This document shows positions 1 to 12,315 of a stretch of 64,000 nt of DNA, piece by piece. The stretch covers positions 124,087 through 188,086 of the forward strand of contig NZ_PQMB01000001.1 of NCBI RefSeq assembly GCF_002918555.1, written 5' to 3'. A model generated the notes under the pieces. That model was not told the origin of the DNA, did not search any database, and was given only the letters and a program-made list of their open reading frames with translations. The position numbers and the translations under genes are program-made. The DNA comes from Citrobacter amalonaticus. Its GTDB lineage: Bacteria > Pseudomonadota > Gammaproteobacteria > Enterobacterales > Enterobacteriaceae. How positions within the stretch are numbered: the first letter of the stretch is position 1; every line of letters starts with the position of its first letter.

Positions 1-38
1 CCTTATAGCCGGAACTTGTCGCTGCGGTGACAACGACG

Positions 39-128
39 TACTCATACCCTGAATAATTCGAGTTGCAGGAAGGCCGTCAGTGAGTCAATACAGCCAACGC
101 ACCGGCAACTTGAAGTATGACGGGCATA
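39..128. repeat. ERIC-type repeat, internally shortened
   Basis: The ends match those of the other ERIC-type copies in this window: a left end with AATAATTCGAGTTGCAGGA and a right end with CAACTTGAAGTATGACGGG. They are joined by only a short core containing CAGCCAACGCAC. At about 90 bp it is shorter than a full ERIC (about 126 bp), so an internal deletion is likely. It fills the space before ldcA. The first 38 bases hold nothing I recognise. Confidence 0.75.
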
Positions 129-174
129 AGCGGCATGATATACATTTGCATTCTATTGTCAGCAAGGAATTGCC

Positions 175-1089
175 ATGTCTGTGTTTCATCTCATCGCGCC
201 ATCAGGTTACTGTATTAATCAGCAGGCGGCGCAGCGAGGGGTTCAGCGTCTTACCGAAGCGGGCCATACGGTCAATAATTCAGCGGTCATTCAGCGCCGG
301 AATCAGCGGTTCGCCGGGACAGAGGCGGAGCGTCTGGGCGATGTGAACGATCTCATTAATCTTACCGCCCCTGACACGATCGTGATGGCGGTACGCGGTG
401 GCTACGGTGCCAGTCGCTTACTGGAGAAGATTGACTGGCAGGCGCTGAGCGCACGCCAGCAAAAGGATCCGCTGCTGATTTGCGGGCACAGCGATTTCAC
501 GGCTATTCAGTGTGGACTGCTGGCACAAGGCAACGTCATCAGCTTCAGCGGCCCGATGCTGGCGGCAAACTTTGGCGCTGAAGAGATGAATGCTTTCACT
601 GAGCACCATTTCTGGCTGGCGCTGCGCCATGAGCAGTTCACGGTCGAGTGGCCTGGATCGGGTCCGGACTGCGATGCGGAAGGAACGCTGTGGGGCGGCA
701 ACCTGGCAATGCTGATCTCACTGATCGGCACACCGTGGATGCCGAAAATTAAAAACGGCATTCTGGTGCTGGAAGATATCAATGAACATCCTTTCCGTAT
801 TGAGCGTATGCTTTTGCAGCTTTACGATGCGGGTATTCTCAACCGCCAGAGCGCCATTGTGCTCGGCAGTTTTAGCGGCAGCGCGCCCAATGATTATGAT
901 GCCGGTTACAATCTCAATGCGGTCTGTGCCTTCCTGCGTTCCCGTCTCTCTGTTCCACTGATAACCGGGCTTGATTTTGGTCATGAGCAACGTACCGTAA
1001 CGCTGCCGATTGGCGCCCACGCGGTGCTGAAAAACGGTGGAAATTGCACCCGGCTCACCCTGACGGGTCATCCGATACTCAGAAAGTAA
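175..1089 (+). CDS. ldcA: LdcA, murein tetrapeptide L,D-carboxypeptidase
   Basis: A cytoplasmic serine peptidase of family S66. It removes the terminal D-alanine from recycled murein tetrapeptides so that the tripeptide can re-enter peptidoglycan synthesis. At 304 residues it equals the E. coli enzyme. The nucleophile sits in GHSD (Ser106), following the family motif VRGGYGASRLL near residues 73-83. Other conserved blocks are WGGNL and LEDINEHPFRIERML. The ATG is preceded by an AAGGA ribosome site. There is no signal peptide, as expected for a recycling enzyme that works on imported muropeptides. cvrA follows on the same strand after about 100 bp. Confidence 0.95.
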   Translation: MSVFHLIAPSGYCINQQAAQRGVQRLTEAGHTVNNSAVIQRRNQRFAGTEAERLGDVNDLINLTAPDTIVMAVRGGYGASRLLEKIDWQALSARQQKDPLLICGHSDFTAIQCGLLAQGNVISFSGPMLAANFGAEEMNAFTEHHFWLALRHEQFTVEWPGSGPDCDAEGTLWGGNLAMLISLIGTPWMPKIKNGILVLEDINEHPFRIERMLLQLYDAGILNRQSAIVLGSFSGSAPNDYDAGYNLNAVCAFLRSRLSVPLITGLDFGHEQRTVTLPIGAHAVLKNGGNCTRLTLTGHPILRK

Positions 1090-1168
1090 AAAAAGCGGCG
1101 TCACAGGCTAAGTAAAACACTGTTCCTGTTGATATTATGTTAGGGTTAATTAATAAGAAACAGCATAA

Positions 1169-2920
<1,752 letters not shown>

Positions 2921-2935
2921 CCGCCTCAGAAAAAG

Positions 2936-4006
2936 TTACACTGTCACTACCGGGACGCGTTGCGCCAGCGAGCACATCAATTCATAGCCAACCGTCCCTG
3001 CCGCGGCGGCGACATCGTCAATCTTAATCTCCTTGCCCCAGAGTTCCACCGGTGTTCCTATTCCGGCCTGCGGGCAAGGCGTTAAATCCACCGCCAGCAT
3101 GTCCATTGACACCGTCCCAACCGTGGTCGTTCTGACGCCGTCCACCAGCACCGGCGTGCCGGTTTGCGCATGTCGCGGATAACCGTCAGCGTAACCTGCC
3201 GCCACTATGCCGATCCGCTGCTCGCCGCTGGCGGTATAACGCCCGCCATAGCCAACGCGATCGCCCGCTTTAAGCGTCTGTACGCCGATTATCTCGCTGC
3301 TCAGCGTCATCACCGGCTTCAGCCCGGTATTGGCGATATCGCGCCATTGTCCGGAAGGCGACGCGCCATACAAAATGATACCGGGACGCACCCAGTCGAA
3401 GTGAGATTCAGAATGCCAGAGCGTGGCCGCCGAATTCGCCAGCGAACGACGGCACTCAAGCCCTTCCGCCGCCTGTGAAATACGCACCATCGCCTCCTGA
3501 ATGCCATCCGGGTGCTCCGCATCCGCGAAGTGGGACATCAGCGTCATCTCCCCAACGTTTGACATCGCCCGCAGCTGTTGCCAGACGGTCTGAACGCGTT
3601 CGGGCAGAAAACCTAATCGGTTCATGCCGCTGTTCACCTTCAGATAGACATCCAGCGGCGCTTTGAGACGCGCATTCTGGAGTGCTTTGAGCTGCCAGTT
3701 ACTGTGTACGCAGGTGGTCAGTCGCAGCGTGTCATAGACCGCCAAATCTTCGGCATGGAAGAAACCTTCCAGCATCAAAATCGGCCCTTTCCATCCACGT
3801 TCGCGAAGGTTTATCGCTTCTTCAAGATTGAGCATGGCAAAACCATCGGTAGCACCAAGGGCATTCCAGACACGCTCAATGCCGTGTCCATAGGCATTGG
3901 CTTTTACCACCGACCAAACGCGGGCGTCCGGGGCGGCCTGGCGTACAATGGCCAGGTTTTGTTTCAGCGCCTGCAGGTCAATGCTGGCCAGTGTCGGGCG
4001 GGTCAT
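2936..4006 (-). CDS. dadX: DadX, catabolic alanine racemase
   Basis: A PLP-dependent racemase that converts L-alanine to D-alanine, feeding the D-amino-acid dehydrogenase encoded next to it. The PLP lysine is in VVKANAYGHG near residue 34. The C-terminal tyrosine region reads GDRVGYGGRYTA and the family block TVSMDMLAVDL is present. The length of 356 residues matches E. coli. It lies 13 bp downstream of dadA on the same strand, the classic dadAX operon. This is the inducible catabolic paralogue, not the housekeeping alr. Confidence 0.95.
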   Translation of the reverse strand: MTRPTLASIDLQALKQNLAIVRQAAPDARVWSVVKANAYGHGIERVWNALGATDGFAMLNLEEAINLRERGWKGPILMLEGFFHAEDLAVYDTLRLTTCVHSNWQLKALQNARLKAPLDVYLKVNSGMNRLGFLPERVQTVWQQLRAMSNVGEMTLMSHFADAEHPDGIQEAMVRISQAAEGLECRRSLANSAATLWHSESHFDWVRPGIILYGASPSGQWRDIANTGLKPVMTLSSEIIGVQTLKAGDRVGYGGRYTASGEQRIGIVAAGYADGYPRHAQTGTPVLVDGVRTTTVGTVSMDMLAVDLTPCPQAGIGTPVELWGKEIKIDDVAAAAGTVGYELMCSLAQRVPVVTV

Positions 4007-4019
4007 CTTGTGTCCTTAT

Positions 4020-5354
<1,335 letters not shown>

Positions 5355-5405
5355 TTACATCTTGATAACTCAGATGAAAATATTATTCAACATATGGCTT
5401 TTTTA

Positions 5406-5423
5406 TGGTGACACATCTCACAC
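5406..5423. promoter_or_regulatory. CRP-like operator between dadA and ycgB
   Basis: GGTGA-N6-TCACA at 5407-5422 fits the CRP core GTGA-N6-TCAC. It lies about 90 bp upstream of dadA in the 322-bp divergent gap (5319-5640). CRP activation of dadAX is established in E. coli; that this is the site used is inference. I see no other gene or repeat in the gap. Confidence 0.55.
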
Positions 5424-5640
5424 ATACCTGTTTCAGTAAGGATATCTTTGCTTTGGGATCTCCTGCTACGCGTAATCTTTATCCAGCATAAAGTAGCGTT
5501 AACACCCTGTTTTTTGGCACTCTGGCAATGATAAATCGCAAAGAAAAATATTCTTCATGAGCACGATTTTTAACAAGGTGTTCTATGATTGAAATGAGGT
5601 GCTCCAGACAGAGAGTGCCGCCAACAATGAGGGTGCGCGA

Positions 5641-7173
5641 ATGGCTACGATTGATTCCATGAACAAGGACACCACACGGTTGAGCGATGGACCCGACTGG
5701 ACGTTTGATCTGCTGGATGTCTATCTGGCAGAAATAGACCGCGTCGCAAAACTCTACAGGCTGGACACCTACCCGCACCAGATAGAGGTGATTACCTCTG
5801 AACAGATGATGGACGCTTACTCCAGCGTCGGGATGCCGATTAACTATCCTCACTGGTCATTTGGCAAAAAGTTCATCGAAACCGAACGCATGTACAAGCA
5901 CGGTCAGCAGGGACTGGCCTACGAGATTGTCATTAACGCCAATCCCTGTATCGCTTATCTGATGGAGGAGAACACCATTACGATGCAGGCGCTGGTCATG
6001 GCACATGCCTGTTACGGCCACAACTCCTTCTTTAAAAACAACTATCTCTTTCGCAGCTGGACAGATGCCAGCTCGATTGTTGACTATCTGATCTTCGCAC
6101 GTAACTACATTACCCAGTGTGAAGAACGCTACGGCGTCGATGAAGTGGAAAAATTGCTCGATTCCTGCCACGCCCTGATGAACTACGGCGTGGATCGCTA
6201 TAAGCGGCCACAAAAAATCTCTTTGCAGGAGGAGAAAGCCCGGCAGAAAAGTCGTGAAGAGTATCTGCAAAGCCAGGTGAATATGCTGTGGCGCACGCTG
6301 CCGAAAAAAGAAGAAGAGAAGACCGTGGCCGAAAGCCGGCGCTACCCGTCAGAGCCGCAGGAGAACCTGCTCTACTTTATGGAGAAAAACGCCCCGCTGC
6401 TTGAGCCATGGCAGCGCGAAGTTTTGCGTATCGTACGTAAAGTGAGCCAGTATTTTTATCCGCAAAAACAGACGCAGGTGATGAACGAGGGCTGGGCAAC
6501 ATTCTGGCACTACACGATCCTTAACCATCTGTACGATGAGGGGAAAGTGACCGAACGGTTTATGCTGGAATTTTTACACAGTCACACCAACGTGGTCTTC
6601 CAGCCCCCCTATAACAGCCCGTGGTACAGCGGCATCAACCCATACGCACTCGGTTTTGCCATGTTTCAGGACATCAAACGTATTTGCCAGTCGCCAACGG
6701 AAGAGGACAAATACTGGTTCCCGGATATCGCCGGTTCCGACTGGCTGGAAACGCTGCACTTTGCAATGCGCGATTTCAAAGACGAAAGTTTTATCAGCCA
6801 GTTCCTGTCGCCGAAGGTGATGCGTGATTTCCGTTTCTTCACCGTACTGGACGACGATCGCCACAATTATCTGGAGATATCGGCCATCCATAACGAGGAA
6901 GGCTACCGGGAGATTCGTAACCGTCTGTCGTCACAGTACAATCTGAGTAACGTCGAGCCGAATATTCAGGTCTGGAATGTGGATCTGCGCGGCAACCGTT
7001 CTTTAACATTGCGCTATATCCCGCATAACCGCGCGCCGCTGGATAAAGGCCGCACAGAGGTGCTCAGGCACGTACACCGGCTGTGGGGATTTGACGTCAC
7101 GCTGGAGCAGCAAAATGAGGATGGCAGCGTTGAATTGCTGGAACGCTGCCCGCCGCGCATCAACAGTCTGTAA
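5641..7173 (+). CDS. ycgB: YcgB, SpoVR family protein
   Basis: A soluble 510-residue protein of the SpoVR family (named from a Bacillus sporulation gene). In enterobacteria it is a stationary-phase/RpoS-associated protein of unclear biochemical role, reported to be coexpressed with the YeaG kinase and YeaH elsewhere. It carries the family blocks EGWATFWHY, WFPDIAGSDW and YHWSFGKKF-like sequence near residue 75. The ATG at 5641 gives the E. coli length; an in-frame ATG 14 codons upstream has no better ribosome site. It ends at a strong hairpin shared with the convergent fadR. Confidence 0.9.
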   Translation: MATIDSMNKDTTRLSDGPDWTFDLLDVYLAEIDRVAKLYRLDTYPHQIEVITSEQMMDAYSSVGMPINYPHWSFGKKFIETERMYKHGQQGLAYEIVINANPCIAYLMEENTITMQALVMAHACYGHNSFFKNNYLFRSWTDASSIVDYLIFARNYITQCEERYGVDEVEKLLDSCHALMNYGVDRYKRPQKISLQEEKARQKSREEYLQSQVNMLWRTLPKKEEEKTVAESRRYPSEPQENLLYFMEKNAPLLEPWQREVLRIVRKVSQYFYPQKQTQVMNEGWATFWHYTILNHLYDEGKVTERFMLEFLHSHTNVVFQPPYNSPWYSGINPYALGFAMFQDIKRICQSPTEEDKYWFPDIAGSDWLETLHFAMRDFKDESFISQFLSPKVMRDFRFFTVLDDDRHNYLEISAIHNEEGYREIRNRLSSQYNLSNVEPNIQVWNVDLRGNRSLTLRYIPHNRAPLDKGRTEVLRHVHRLWGFDVTLEQQNEDGSVELLERCPPRINSL

Positions 7174-7177
7174 GAGT

Positions 7178-7210
7178 AAAAACCCCCTCGTGATGAGGGG
7201 GTTATTTTTT
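7178..7210. terminator. Bidirectional terminator between ycgB and fadR
   Basis: AACCCCCTC, a five-base loop and GAGGGGGTT (7181-7203) form a nine-pair GC-rich stem. ATTTTTT follows on the plus strand and TTTTTACTC on the minus strand. It can serve both convergent genes and touches the fadR stop codon. Confidence 0.85.
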
Positions 7211-7928
7211 AGCGGCCCTGAATCGCTAAATCGCCGGGCAAATTCTTCTGCATCCGGTGCCAGATCTCACCACTATCACGACCATAGCGGCGCACTGTTT
7301 CATATACCTGATCCTGAGCCCCTTGCAAACACAGCTGCGACAGCTTGTGGTAGAAGCCCAGCGCCAGGCTACGCGCCTCTGGATTGGCAAAATAGTGGCG
7401 ACCGATACGCGTGTATAACCCTTTCATTCCGTTGAGGATCAAGCCATAAATCGGGTTACCGGAGGCAAACGCCAGCCCGCGAAAAATGTTGTAATCCAGA
7501 TCGGCAAAGGCATCGGCGTGATCGGCGACTTCAGTCGCCGTCGCCAGAACTTCCAGCGCTTTATCCGGATGTTGACGAAACGCGGTGCGGATGAAAATAG
7601 TGGAAATATTAGTACGTACCGACAGCAGATTATCGATCAGCTGCGGAACGCTTTCATGATCGAGTCGTGCCAGGGTTTCCAGGATATTCAGCCCGGACGT
7701 TTCCCAGAAGTTATTTACCTTCGTTGGTTTGCCATGTTGAATGGTCAACCATCCATCTCTTGCCAGACGCTGTAACACCTCGCGTAATGTGGTACGCGTG
7801 ACCCCAATCAGCTCGGAAAGCTCACGTTCTGCTGGCAAGATAGTGCCGGGAGGGAAGCGGTTATTCCAGATACTTTCAATGATGTATTCTTCCGCGAAAC
7901 CCGCCGGGCTCTGCGCCTTAATGACCAT
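7209..7928 (-). CDS. fadR: FadR, fatty-acid metabolism regulator (GntR family)
   Basis: An acyl-CoA-responsive dimeric repressor/activator. It represses fad genes for beta-oxidation and activates fabA/fabB; long-chain acyl-CoA releases it from DNA. The N-terminal winged helix-turn-helix is visible in [24 protein letters not shown] (residues about 32-55) and the helical acyl-CoA domain follows. The ATG at 7928 gives 239 residues as in E. coli, and an ATG eight codons upstream is rejected. It is divergent from nhaB, as in E. coli. A FadR-type operator lies upstream of fadD in this same window. Confidence 0.95.
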   Translation of the reverse strand: MVIKAQSPAGFAEEYIIESIWNNRFPPGTILPAERELSELIGVTRTTLREVLQRLARDGWLTIQHGKPTKVNNFWETSGLNILETLARLDHESVPQLIDNLLSVRTNISTIFIRTAFRQHPDKALEVLATATEVADHADAFADLDYNIFRGLAFASGNPIYGLILNGMKGLYTRIGRHYFANPEARSLALGFYHKLSQLCLQGAQDQVYETVRRYGRDSGEIWHRMQKNLPGDLAIQGR

Positions 7929-8149
7929 AGTGAGATTTCCATTACACAGCAAAACATAGTTACACTTATCATACCAGACGGGCTACAAGGCCGATAGCAG
8001 ACACAATGAAGAAAATGTGGATCAAGGCTTCATTTTCTGGATATCGCACACCTCCGATAAGCGATGCTTGCCTGCGCCCTGCCTGACCGCTAAGCTTTGC
8101 GCTCAAACATAAAAACACTATTTCATAATTAAAGGTAAGGGAAACCACC

Positions 8150-9694
8150 ATGGAACACTCCTGGGGTCGCGCCTTCTGGCGCAACTTTTTGGGCCAGTCG
8201 CCAGACTGGTACAAACTCGCACTGCTGATTTTCTTAATCGTTAACCCACTGGTGTTTATCATCAATCCGTTTGTCGCTGGCTGGCTGCTGGTCGCGGAGT
8301 TTATTTTCACGCTGGCGATGGCGCTTAAGTGTTATCCCCTGCTGCCAGGCGGTCTGTTGGCTATCGAAGCGGTTATCATCGGAATGACCAGCGCCGCACA
8401 CGTGCGCGAAGAGGTCGAGGCGAATCTCGAGGTCTTATTACTGCTGATGTTTATGGTGGCCGGGATCTACTTTATGAAGCAGCTCCTGCTCTTCATCTTC
8501 ACCCGCCTGTTGCTCAGTATTCGCTCCAAATCCATGCTTTCACTCGCTTTCTGCCTCGCTGCCGCGTTCCTCTCCGCCTTTCTTGATGCGCTGACGGTCG
8601 TTGCGGTGGTCATTAGCGTCGCCGTGGGTTTTTACGGTATTTATCACCGCGTCGCGTCATCACGCACTGATGACAGTGATTTGCAAGATGACAGCCATAT
8701 CGACCAGCACTACAAAACGGTGCTTGAGCAGTTCCGCGGGTTTCTGCGCAGCCTGATGATGCACGCCGGCGTCGGTACGGCGCTGGGCGGAGTGATGACC
8801 ATGGTCGGCGAACCGCAGAACCTGATAATCGCCAAAGCCGCCGGATGGCATTTCGGCGACTTCTTCCTGCGTATGTCTCCGGTCACCGTTCCGGTATTGA
8901 TCTGCGGGGCGATGACCTGCGTGCTCGTCGAGAAACTGCGCTGGTTTGGCTATGGTGAAACGCTGCCGGAAAAAGTACGCGATGTGCTGCAACAGTTTGA
9001 CGATCAGAGCCGTCAACAGCGTACGCGCCAGGATAAGCTCAAGTTAGTGATCCAGGCCATCATCGGCGTCTGGCTGGTTGTGGCGCTGGCGCTGCATCTG
9101 GCGGAAGTGGGGCTGATTGGCCTGTCAGTGATTATTCTGGCCACCTCGCTCACCGGGGTAACTGATGAACATGCGATTGGGAAAGCGTTCACCGAGTCAC
9201 TGCCGTTCACCGCGCTGTTGACGGTCTTTTTCTCGATTGTGGCGGTGATTGTCGATCAGCATCTTTTCTCTCCGATTATCCAGTACGTGTTACAGGCATC
9301 GGAACATGTGCAGCTGACGTTGTTTTACCTCTTTAACGGCCTGCTCTCTTCTATCTCTGACAACGTGTTTGTCGGTACGATCTACATCAATGAAGCAAAA
9401 GCGGCGATGGAGAGCGGTGCTATCAGCCTGAAACAGTATGAACTGCTGGCGGTGGCGATAAACACCGGCACCAACCTGCCTTCCGTTGCCACCCCCAACG
9501 GGCAGGCCGCCTTCCTGTTTTTATTGACCTCCGCGCTGGCGCCGCTGATTCGCCTTTCCTATGGTCGAATGGTGTGGATGGCATTGCCGTACACGCTGGT
9601 ACTGACCCTCGTGGGCCTGCTCTGCGTCGAGTTCACCCTGACGCCGCTCACCGAATGGATGACGCAAAGCGGCTGGTTATCTACAGTTTCATAA
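8150..9694 (+). CDS. nhaB: NhaB, Na+/H+ antiporter
   Basis: An inner-membrane electrogenic sodium/proton antiporter used for Na+ extrusion at neutral to mildly alkaline pH. The 514-residue sequence is hydrophobic throughout, with about 12 helices, and contains conserved stretches such as [23 protein letters not shown] and [19 protein letters not shown]. coli NhaB has 513 residues. The start is preceded by AAGGTAAGGGAAACC. It is divergent from fadR, with about 220 bp between. Confidence 0.95.
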   Translation: MEHSWGRAFWRNFLGQSPDWYKLALLIFLIVNPLVFIINPFVAGWLLVAEFIFTLAMALKCYPLLPGGLLAIEAVIIGMTSAAHVREEVEANLEVLLLLMFMVAGIYFMKQLLLFIFTRLLLSIRSKSMLSLAFCLAAAFLSAFLDALTVVAVVISVAVGFYGIYHRVASSRTDDSDLQDDSHIDQHYKTVLEQFRGFLRSLMMHAGVGTALGGVMTMVGEPQNLIIAKAAGWHFGDFFLRMSPVTVPVLICGAMTCVLVEKLRWFGYGETLPEKVRDVLQQFDDQSRQQRTRQDKLKLVIQAIIGVWLVVALALHLAEVGLIGLSVIILATSLTGVTDEHAIGKAFTESLPFTALLTVFFSIVAVIVDQHLFSPIIQYVLQASEHVQLTLFYLFNGLLSSISDNVFVGTIYINEAKAAMESGAISLKQYELLAVAINTGTNLPSVATPNGQAAFLFLLTSALAPLIRLSYGRMVWMALPYTLVLTLVGLLCVEFTLTPLTEWMTQSGWLSTVS

Positions 9695-9700
9695 CAACTT

Positions 9701-9730
9701 ACCGGGCAGATCGCTGCCCGGTTTGGTTTT
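9701..9730 (+). terminator. nhaB terminator
   Basis: ACCGGGCA, a six-base loop and TGCCCGGT (9701-9722) are followed by TTGGTTTTTT. It starts seven bases after the nhaB stop and closes that transcript before the dsbB promoter. Confidence 0.8.
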
Positions 9731-9836
9731 TTGCCTGATAATTATCCAATTACACAATATTTCATTTTCCTCTAGTGGCGACAGAAACGAATTGGTTTAC
9801 ACTGCGTGTCTCTACGCATATTGCAGGGAAATTATT

Positions 9837-10367
9837 ATGTTGCGATTTTTGAACCAGTGCTCACGGGGTCGGGGCGCATGGTTACTGATGGCATTAACCG
9901 CCCTGGCGCTTGAACTGGTAGCGCTGTGGTTTCAGCATGTCATGTTGCTTAAGCCTTGCGTGCTGTGTATTTACGAACGCTGTGCGCTGTTTGGCGTGAT
10001 GGGCGCAGGGCTGGTCGGGGCCATCGCCCCCAAAACCCCGCTGCGCTATGTGGCGATAGTTATCTGGCTCTACAGCGCCTGGCGTGGCATACAGCTGGCT
10101 TATGAACACACCATGATTCAGCTTCACCCTTCCCCGTTCATGACCTGTGACTTTATGGCTCGCTTCCCGAGCTGGCTGCCGCTCGACAAATGGCTGCCGC
10201 AGATTTTCGTGGCGTCCGGGGATTGCGCACAGCGCCAGTGGGAGTTTTTAACTCTGGAAATGCCACAATGGCTGCTGGGCATTTTTGCGGCCTATTTCAT
10301 TGTTGCGATACTGGTGGTGATAGCCCAGCCTGTTAAACCGAAAAGACGCGATCTCTTCGGTCGCTAA
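9837..10367 (+). CDS. dsbB: DsbB, disulfide bond formation protein (quinone reductase)
   Basis: An inner-membrane protein with four helices that reoxidises periplasmic DsbA and passes electrons to quinones. The essential cysteines are present: CVLC at residues 41-44, then Cys104 (FMTCDF) and Cys130 (SGDCAQ), in a 176-residue protein identical in length to E. coli DsbB. The start MLRFLNQ is fixed by homology; the longer frame running back to 9723 has no support. In E. coli umuDC follows nearby; here it does not. Confidence 0.95.
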   Translation: MLRFLNQCSRGRGAWLLMALTALALELVALWFQHVMLLKPCVLCIYERCALFGVMGAGLVGAIAPKTPLRYVAIVIWLYSAWRGIQLAYEHTMIQLHPSPFMTCDFMARFPSWLPLDKWLPQIFVASGDCAQRQWEFLTLEMPQWLLGIFAAYFIVAILVVIAQPVKPKRRDLFGR

Positions 10368-10372
10368 TCCAG

Positions 10373-10400
10373 AACGCTCCCGACCGGGGGCGTTTTTTTT
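10373..10400 (+). terminator. dsbB terminator
   Basis: AACGCTCCCG-ACC-GGGGGCGTT makes a stem of about nine pairs with small imperfections, followed by eight Ts. It lies just after the dsbB stop. Confidence 0.85.
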
Positions 10401-10412
10401 ACCCTGACGGCG

Positions 10413-10440
10413 TTGCCTGCTGGCATTTATAAGATATATT
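10413..10440 (+). promoter_or_regulatory. Candidate sigma-70 promoter for the 18-codon reading frame
   Basis: TTGCCT at 10413-10418, a 16-base spacer and TATATT at 10435-10440 resemble a sigma-70 promoter placed right after the dsbB terminator. A transcript would start near 10447 and run through the structured leader described below. Sequence inspection only. Confidence 0.4.
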
Positions 10441-10546
10441 CCCGTGAGCAGCAGCGTTACACGGGCGATAACGGTGATCTCCTCACTCGCCAGTACTCAC
10501 AAAGCACCTTACGGTGGCTGAGTCATCATAGAACACAGGAGTGAGT
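10441..10546 (+). other. Candidate structured leader with a masked ribosome site
   Basis: CCCGTG (10441-10446) can pair with CACGGG (10460-10465). AGCACC-TTAC-GGTGGCT (about 10504-10519) forms a second hairpin. CTCACTC (10482-10488) is the exact complement of GAGTGAG (10539-10545), which overlaps the ribosome site AGGAG (10537-10541) of the next reading frame. This looks like a translation-controlling leader, but I match it to no known riboswitch class. Confidence 0.35.
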
Positions 10547-10603
10547 ATGTTTTTTTACATCATGCCTGAAGCTAATGATGTCGCGCGCTCAGGAGAGGCG
10601 TAG
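10547..10603 (+). CDS. Possible 18-residue small protein, unrecognised
   Basis: The frame reads MFFYIMPEANDVARSGEA and stops at TAG. AGGAG lies six bases from the ATG, a good ribosome site, and a promoter-like sequence and structured leader precede it. Its last codons form one arm of a hairpin (CAGGAGAGGC / GCCTTCTCCTG, 10590-10613). I do not recognise the peptide. The unit may be a small regulatory RNA or leader peptide and not a functional protein. ycgN, whose stop lies at 10627, is on the other strand. Confidence 0.3.
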   Translation: MFFYIMPEANDVARSGEA

Positions 10604-10626
10604 CCTTCTCCTGGACGTTCAGAGGC

Positions 10627-11088
10627 TTAGTCAGCCCAGGATGGCTTGTTCAGAATGTGGTCCTGCCAGTCGTTGACTTCAGACTCTTTCACCGCAATAT
10701 GGCGCACGGAGATACGTTCACCGTGCATTGCCGCTTTGGAGCCGGTGAGCAGCGGATGCCACTCAGGAAGCCCCTTCCCTTCCGCCAGTAGCCGGTAGGC
10801 GCAGGTCAAAGGTAACCATTCAAATGTCGGCAGGTTATCGCGCGTAAGTTTGATACAGTCCGGCTCGTATTCAAATCGGCGTTCATAGTTACGACACTGA
10901 CAGGTTTTGATGTTCAACTGACGACATGCGACGTTAGTGAAGTAGATTTCATCGGTATCTTCATCCATCAGCTTGTGCAGGCAGCACTGGCCGCAACCAT
11001 CACACAACGACTCCCATTCGGCATCCGTCATGTCATCCAGGGTTTTACTTTGCCAGAAAGGTAAATCGCTCATCAGGGTATCCGCCAT
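10627..11088 (-). CDS. ycgN: YcgN, YkgJ/UPF0260-type cysteine-cluster protein
   Basis: A 153-residue conserved protein of unknown role. It is rich in cysteine: [10 protein letters not shown] near residues 30-39, further cysteines in [19 protein letters not shown], and one each in PDCIKL and LTCAYRL. This pattern suggests a metal or Fe-S/zinc site (UPF0260, related to YkgJ CxxCxxCC proteins). The start at 11088 ([11 protein letters not shown]) matches E. coli; a longer frame to 11148 is unlikely. It lies downstream of ycgM on the same strand, 78 bp away. Confidence 0.9.
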   Translation of the reverse strand: MADTLMSDLPFWQSKTLDDMTDAEWESLCDGCGQCCLHKLMDEDTDEIYFTNVACRQLNIKTCQCRNYERRFEYEPDCIKLTRDNLPTFEWLPLTCAYRLLAEGKGLPEWHPLLTGSKAAMHGERISVRHIAVKESEVNDWQDHILNKPSWAD

Positions 11089-11166
11089 TGCAATAAAGCT
11101 GCACCTTATAACCAGTCTGGCACGCTGATGCAAGTTTTGCCGCCCCAAAGAGGCGGCAAGCCGGGC

Positions 11167-11826
11167 TTACAGTACGCGGGTGGTCAGAGAGTGACCATTA
11201 AAATTAACGACCAGCTCATCGCCGCTTCTGAGCGGACCGACGCCTTCCGGCGTTCCGGTCAGCACTACATCTCCGGCCTTGAGGGTGAAGAACTTACTCA
11301 TATAGGCAATAAGCGGAACAATTTTATGAATCATATCCGCGGTGGTTCCCTGCTGGCGAACTTCGCCGTTCACTGTCAGACCCAGCGAAGTGTCCTGCGG
11401 GTCGCCGCTAAAATCAGCGACAGGAATAAATCCGGACAACGGGCATGAATTATCAAAGCCTTTGGCTTTTTCCCACGGCTGCCCGGCTTTCTTCATTTTG
11501 CCCTGGATGTCGCGCAGTGTCAGATCGAGCGCGACACCGTAACCTGCAATGGCCTTGCGCACGTGCTCTTCTGTCGCCTGACGCAAGGTCGAACCGATCA
11601 ACACCGCCAGCTCAACCTCATGGTGTACAGACCCCATATCGGTCGGAATAGCCAACGGCTGACGCAGGTCGCATAAGGCCGTCTCAGGTTTTATAAAAAG
11701 TACTGGCTCATCGGGCGTTGCGCTGCCCATTTCTTTAATATGATTAGCGTAGTTACTGCCCACGCAAACCACTTTACTTACCGGGTAATCCAGCAGCGCC
11801 CCCTGCCAGTTATGATGTTGATACAT
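11167..11826 (-). CDS. ycgM: YcgM, fumarylacetoacetate hydrolase family protein
   Basis: A soluble metal-dependent enzyme of the FAH superfamily, close to FAHD1. Members of this group act as acylpyruvases or oxaloacetate decarboxylase/tautomerase, so a 2-keto-acid substrate is likely. It has 219 residues with the family motifs HHEVELAVLIG (metal-ligand glutamates near residue 70), GVALDLTLRDIQ, KGFDNSCPLSGF and LTGTPEGVGPL near the C-terminus. The length equals E. coli YcgM. It is followed by ycgN and preceded by ycgL on the same strand. Confidence 0.9.
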   Translation of the reverse strand: MYQHHNWQGALLDYPVSKVVCVGSNYANHIKEMGSATPDEPVLFIKPETALCDLRQPLAIPTDMGSVHHEVELAVLIGSTLRQATEEHVRKAIAGYGVALDLTLRDIQGKMKKAGQPWEKAKGFDNSCPLSGFIPVADFSGDPQDTSLGLTVNGEVRQQGTTADMIHKIVPLIAYMSKFFTLKAGDVVLTGTPEGVGPLRSGDELVVNFNGHSLTTRVL

Positions 11827-11895
11827 ACTATTCCCCTAATGTAATCGTGGATTAAAGAACCCGCCCCGACAGCGCAGAACCCAGCCGGATGCCGT

Positions 11896-12189
11896 TTATT
11901 TTTTTGCGTCTGGTTTACTTTCCGTCGCTGCACAAAGATGCTGTTTGAGTAAATCGTCCGGCGGCGGAGGAAGCTGTAAATAATACCCTTGCTCAGTTAA
12001 CGCCTGTTTTACTTTATCAAGATCGGCATTAACGAGTTTCTTACGACCATCCAGTGGCAAAATCATCGCCAGTTGCGGTTGACCAAATCCTTTCATCAGT
12101 TCTTCAGGAACACGAGAAAAATTGTCTTTTTTTTCGACATACAAATAGGTCTGGTCGCGTTTACTACTTCGATAGATCACACAAAGCAT
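11896..12189 (-). CDS. ycgL: YcgL domain protein
   Basis: A 97-residue protein of the YcgL (DUF709) family, an alpha/beta fold found in gammaproteobacteria with no established function. Conserved stretches include [18 protein letters not shown] at the N-terminus and [13 protein letters not shown] in the centre, with a proline run LQLPPPP near residue 78. It is divergent from minC, as in E. coli. A small start-site ambiguity exists; the ATG at 12189 is used. Confidence 0.9.
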   Translation of the reverse strand: MLCVIYRSSKRDQTYLYVEKKDNFSRVPEELMKGFGQPQLAMILPLDGRKKLVNADLDKVKQALTEQGYYLQLPPPPDDLLKQHLCAATESKPDAKK

Positions 12190-12315
12190 ACTTTTTACTC
12201 TGAATTAATGGGATGGTGACTTGCCTCAATATAATACTGACTATAACATGCCTGCTGGACTTCGGAATATCACCCCGTACTGGGAAAGATAATTAGCAAA
12301 TTGAGTAAGGCCAGG

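Noticed and set aside
10368-10626. Remnants of umuD/umuC or hlyE after dsbB
   Set aside because: I looked for UmuD or UmuC sequence in the gap and saw none; the 259 bp are too short and hold the structured leader instead.
11137-11159. Hairpin TTGCCGCC/GGCGGCAA between ycgN and ycgM
   Set aside because: A good stem but no T-tract on either strand, so not called as a terminator.
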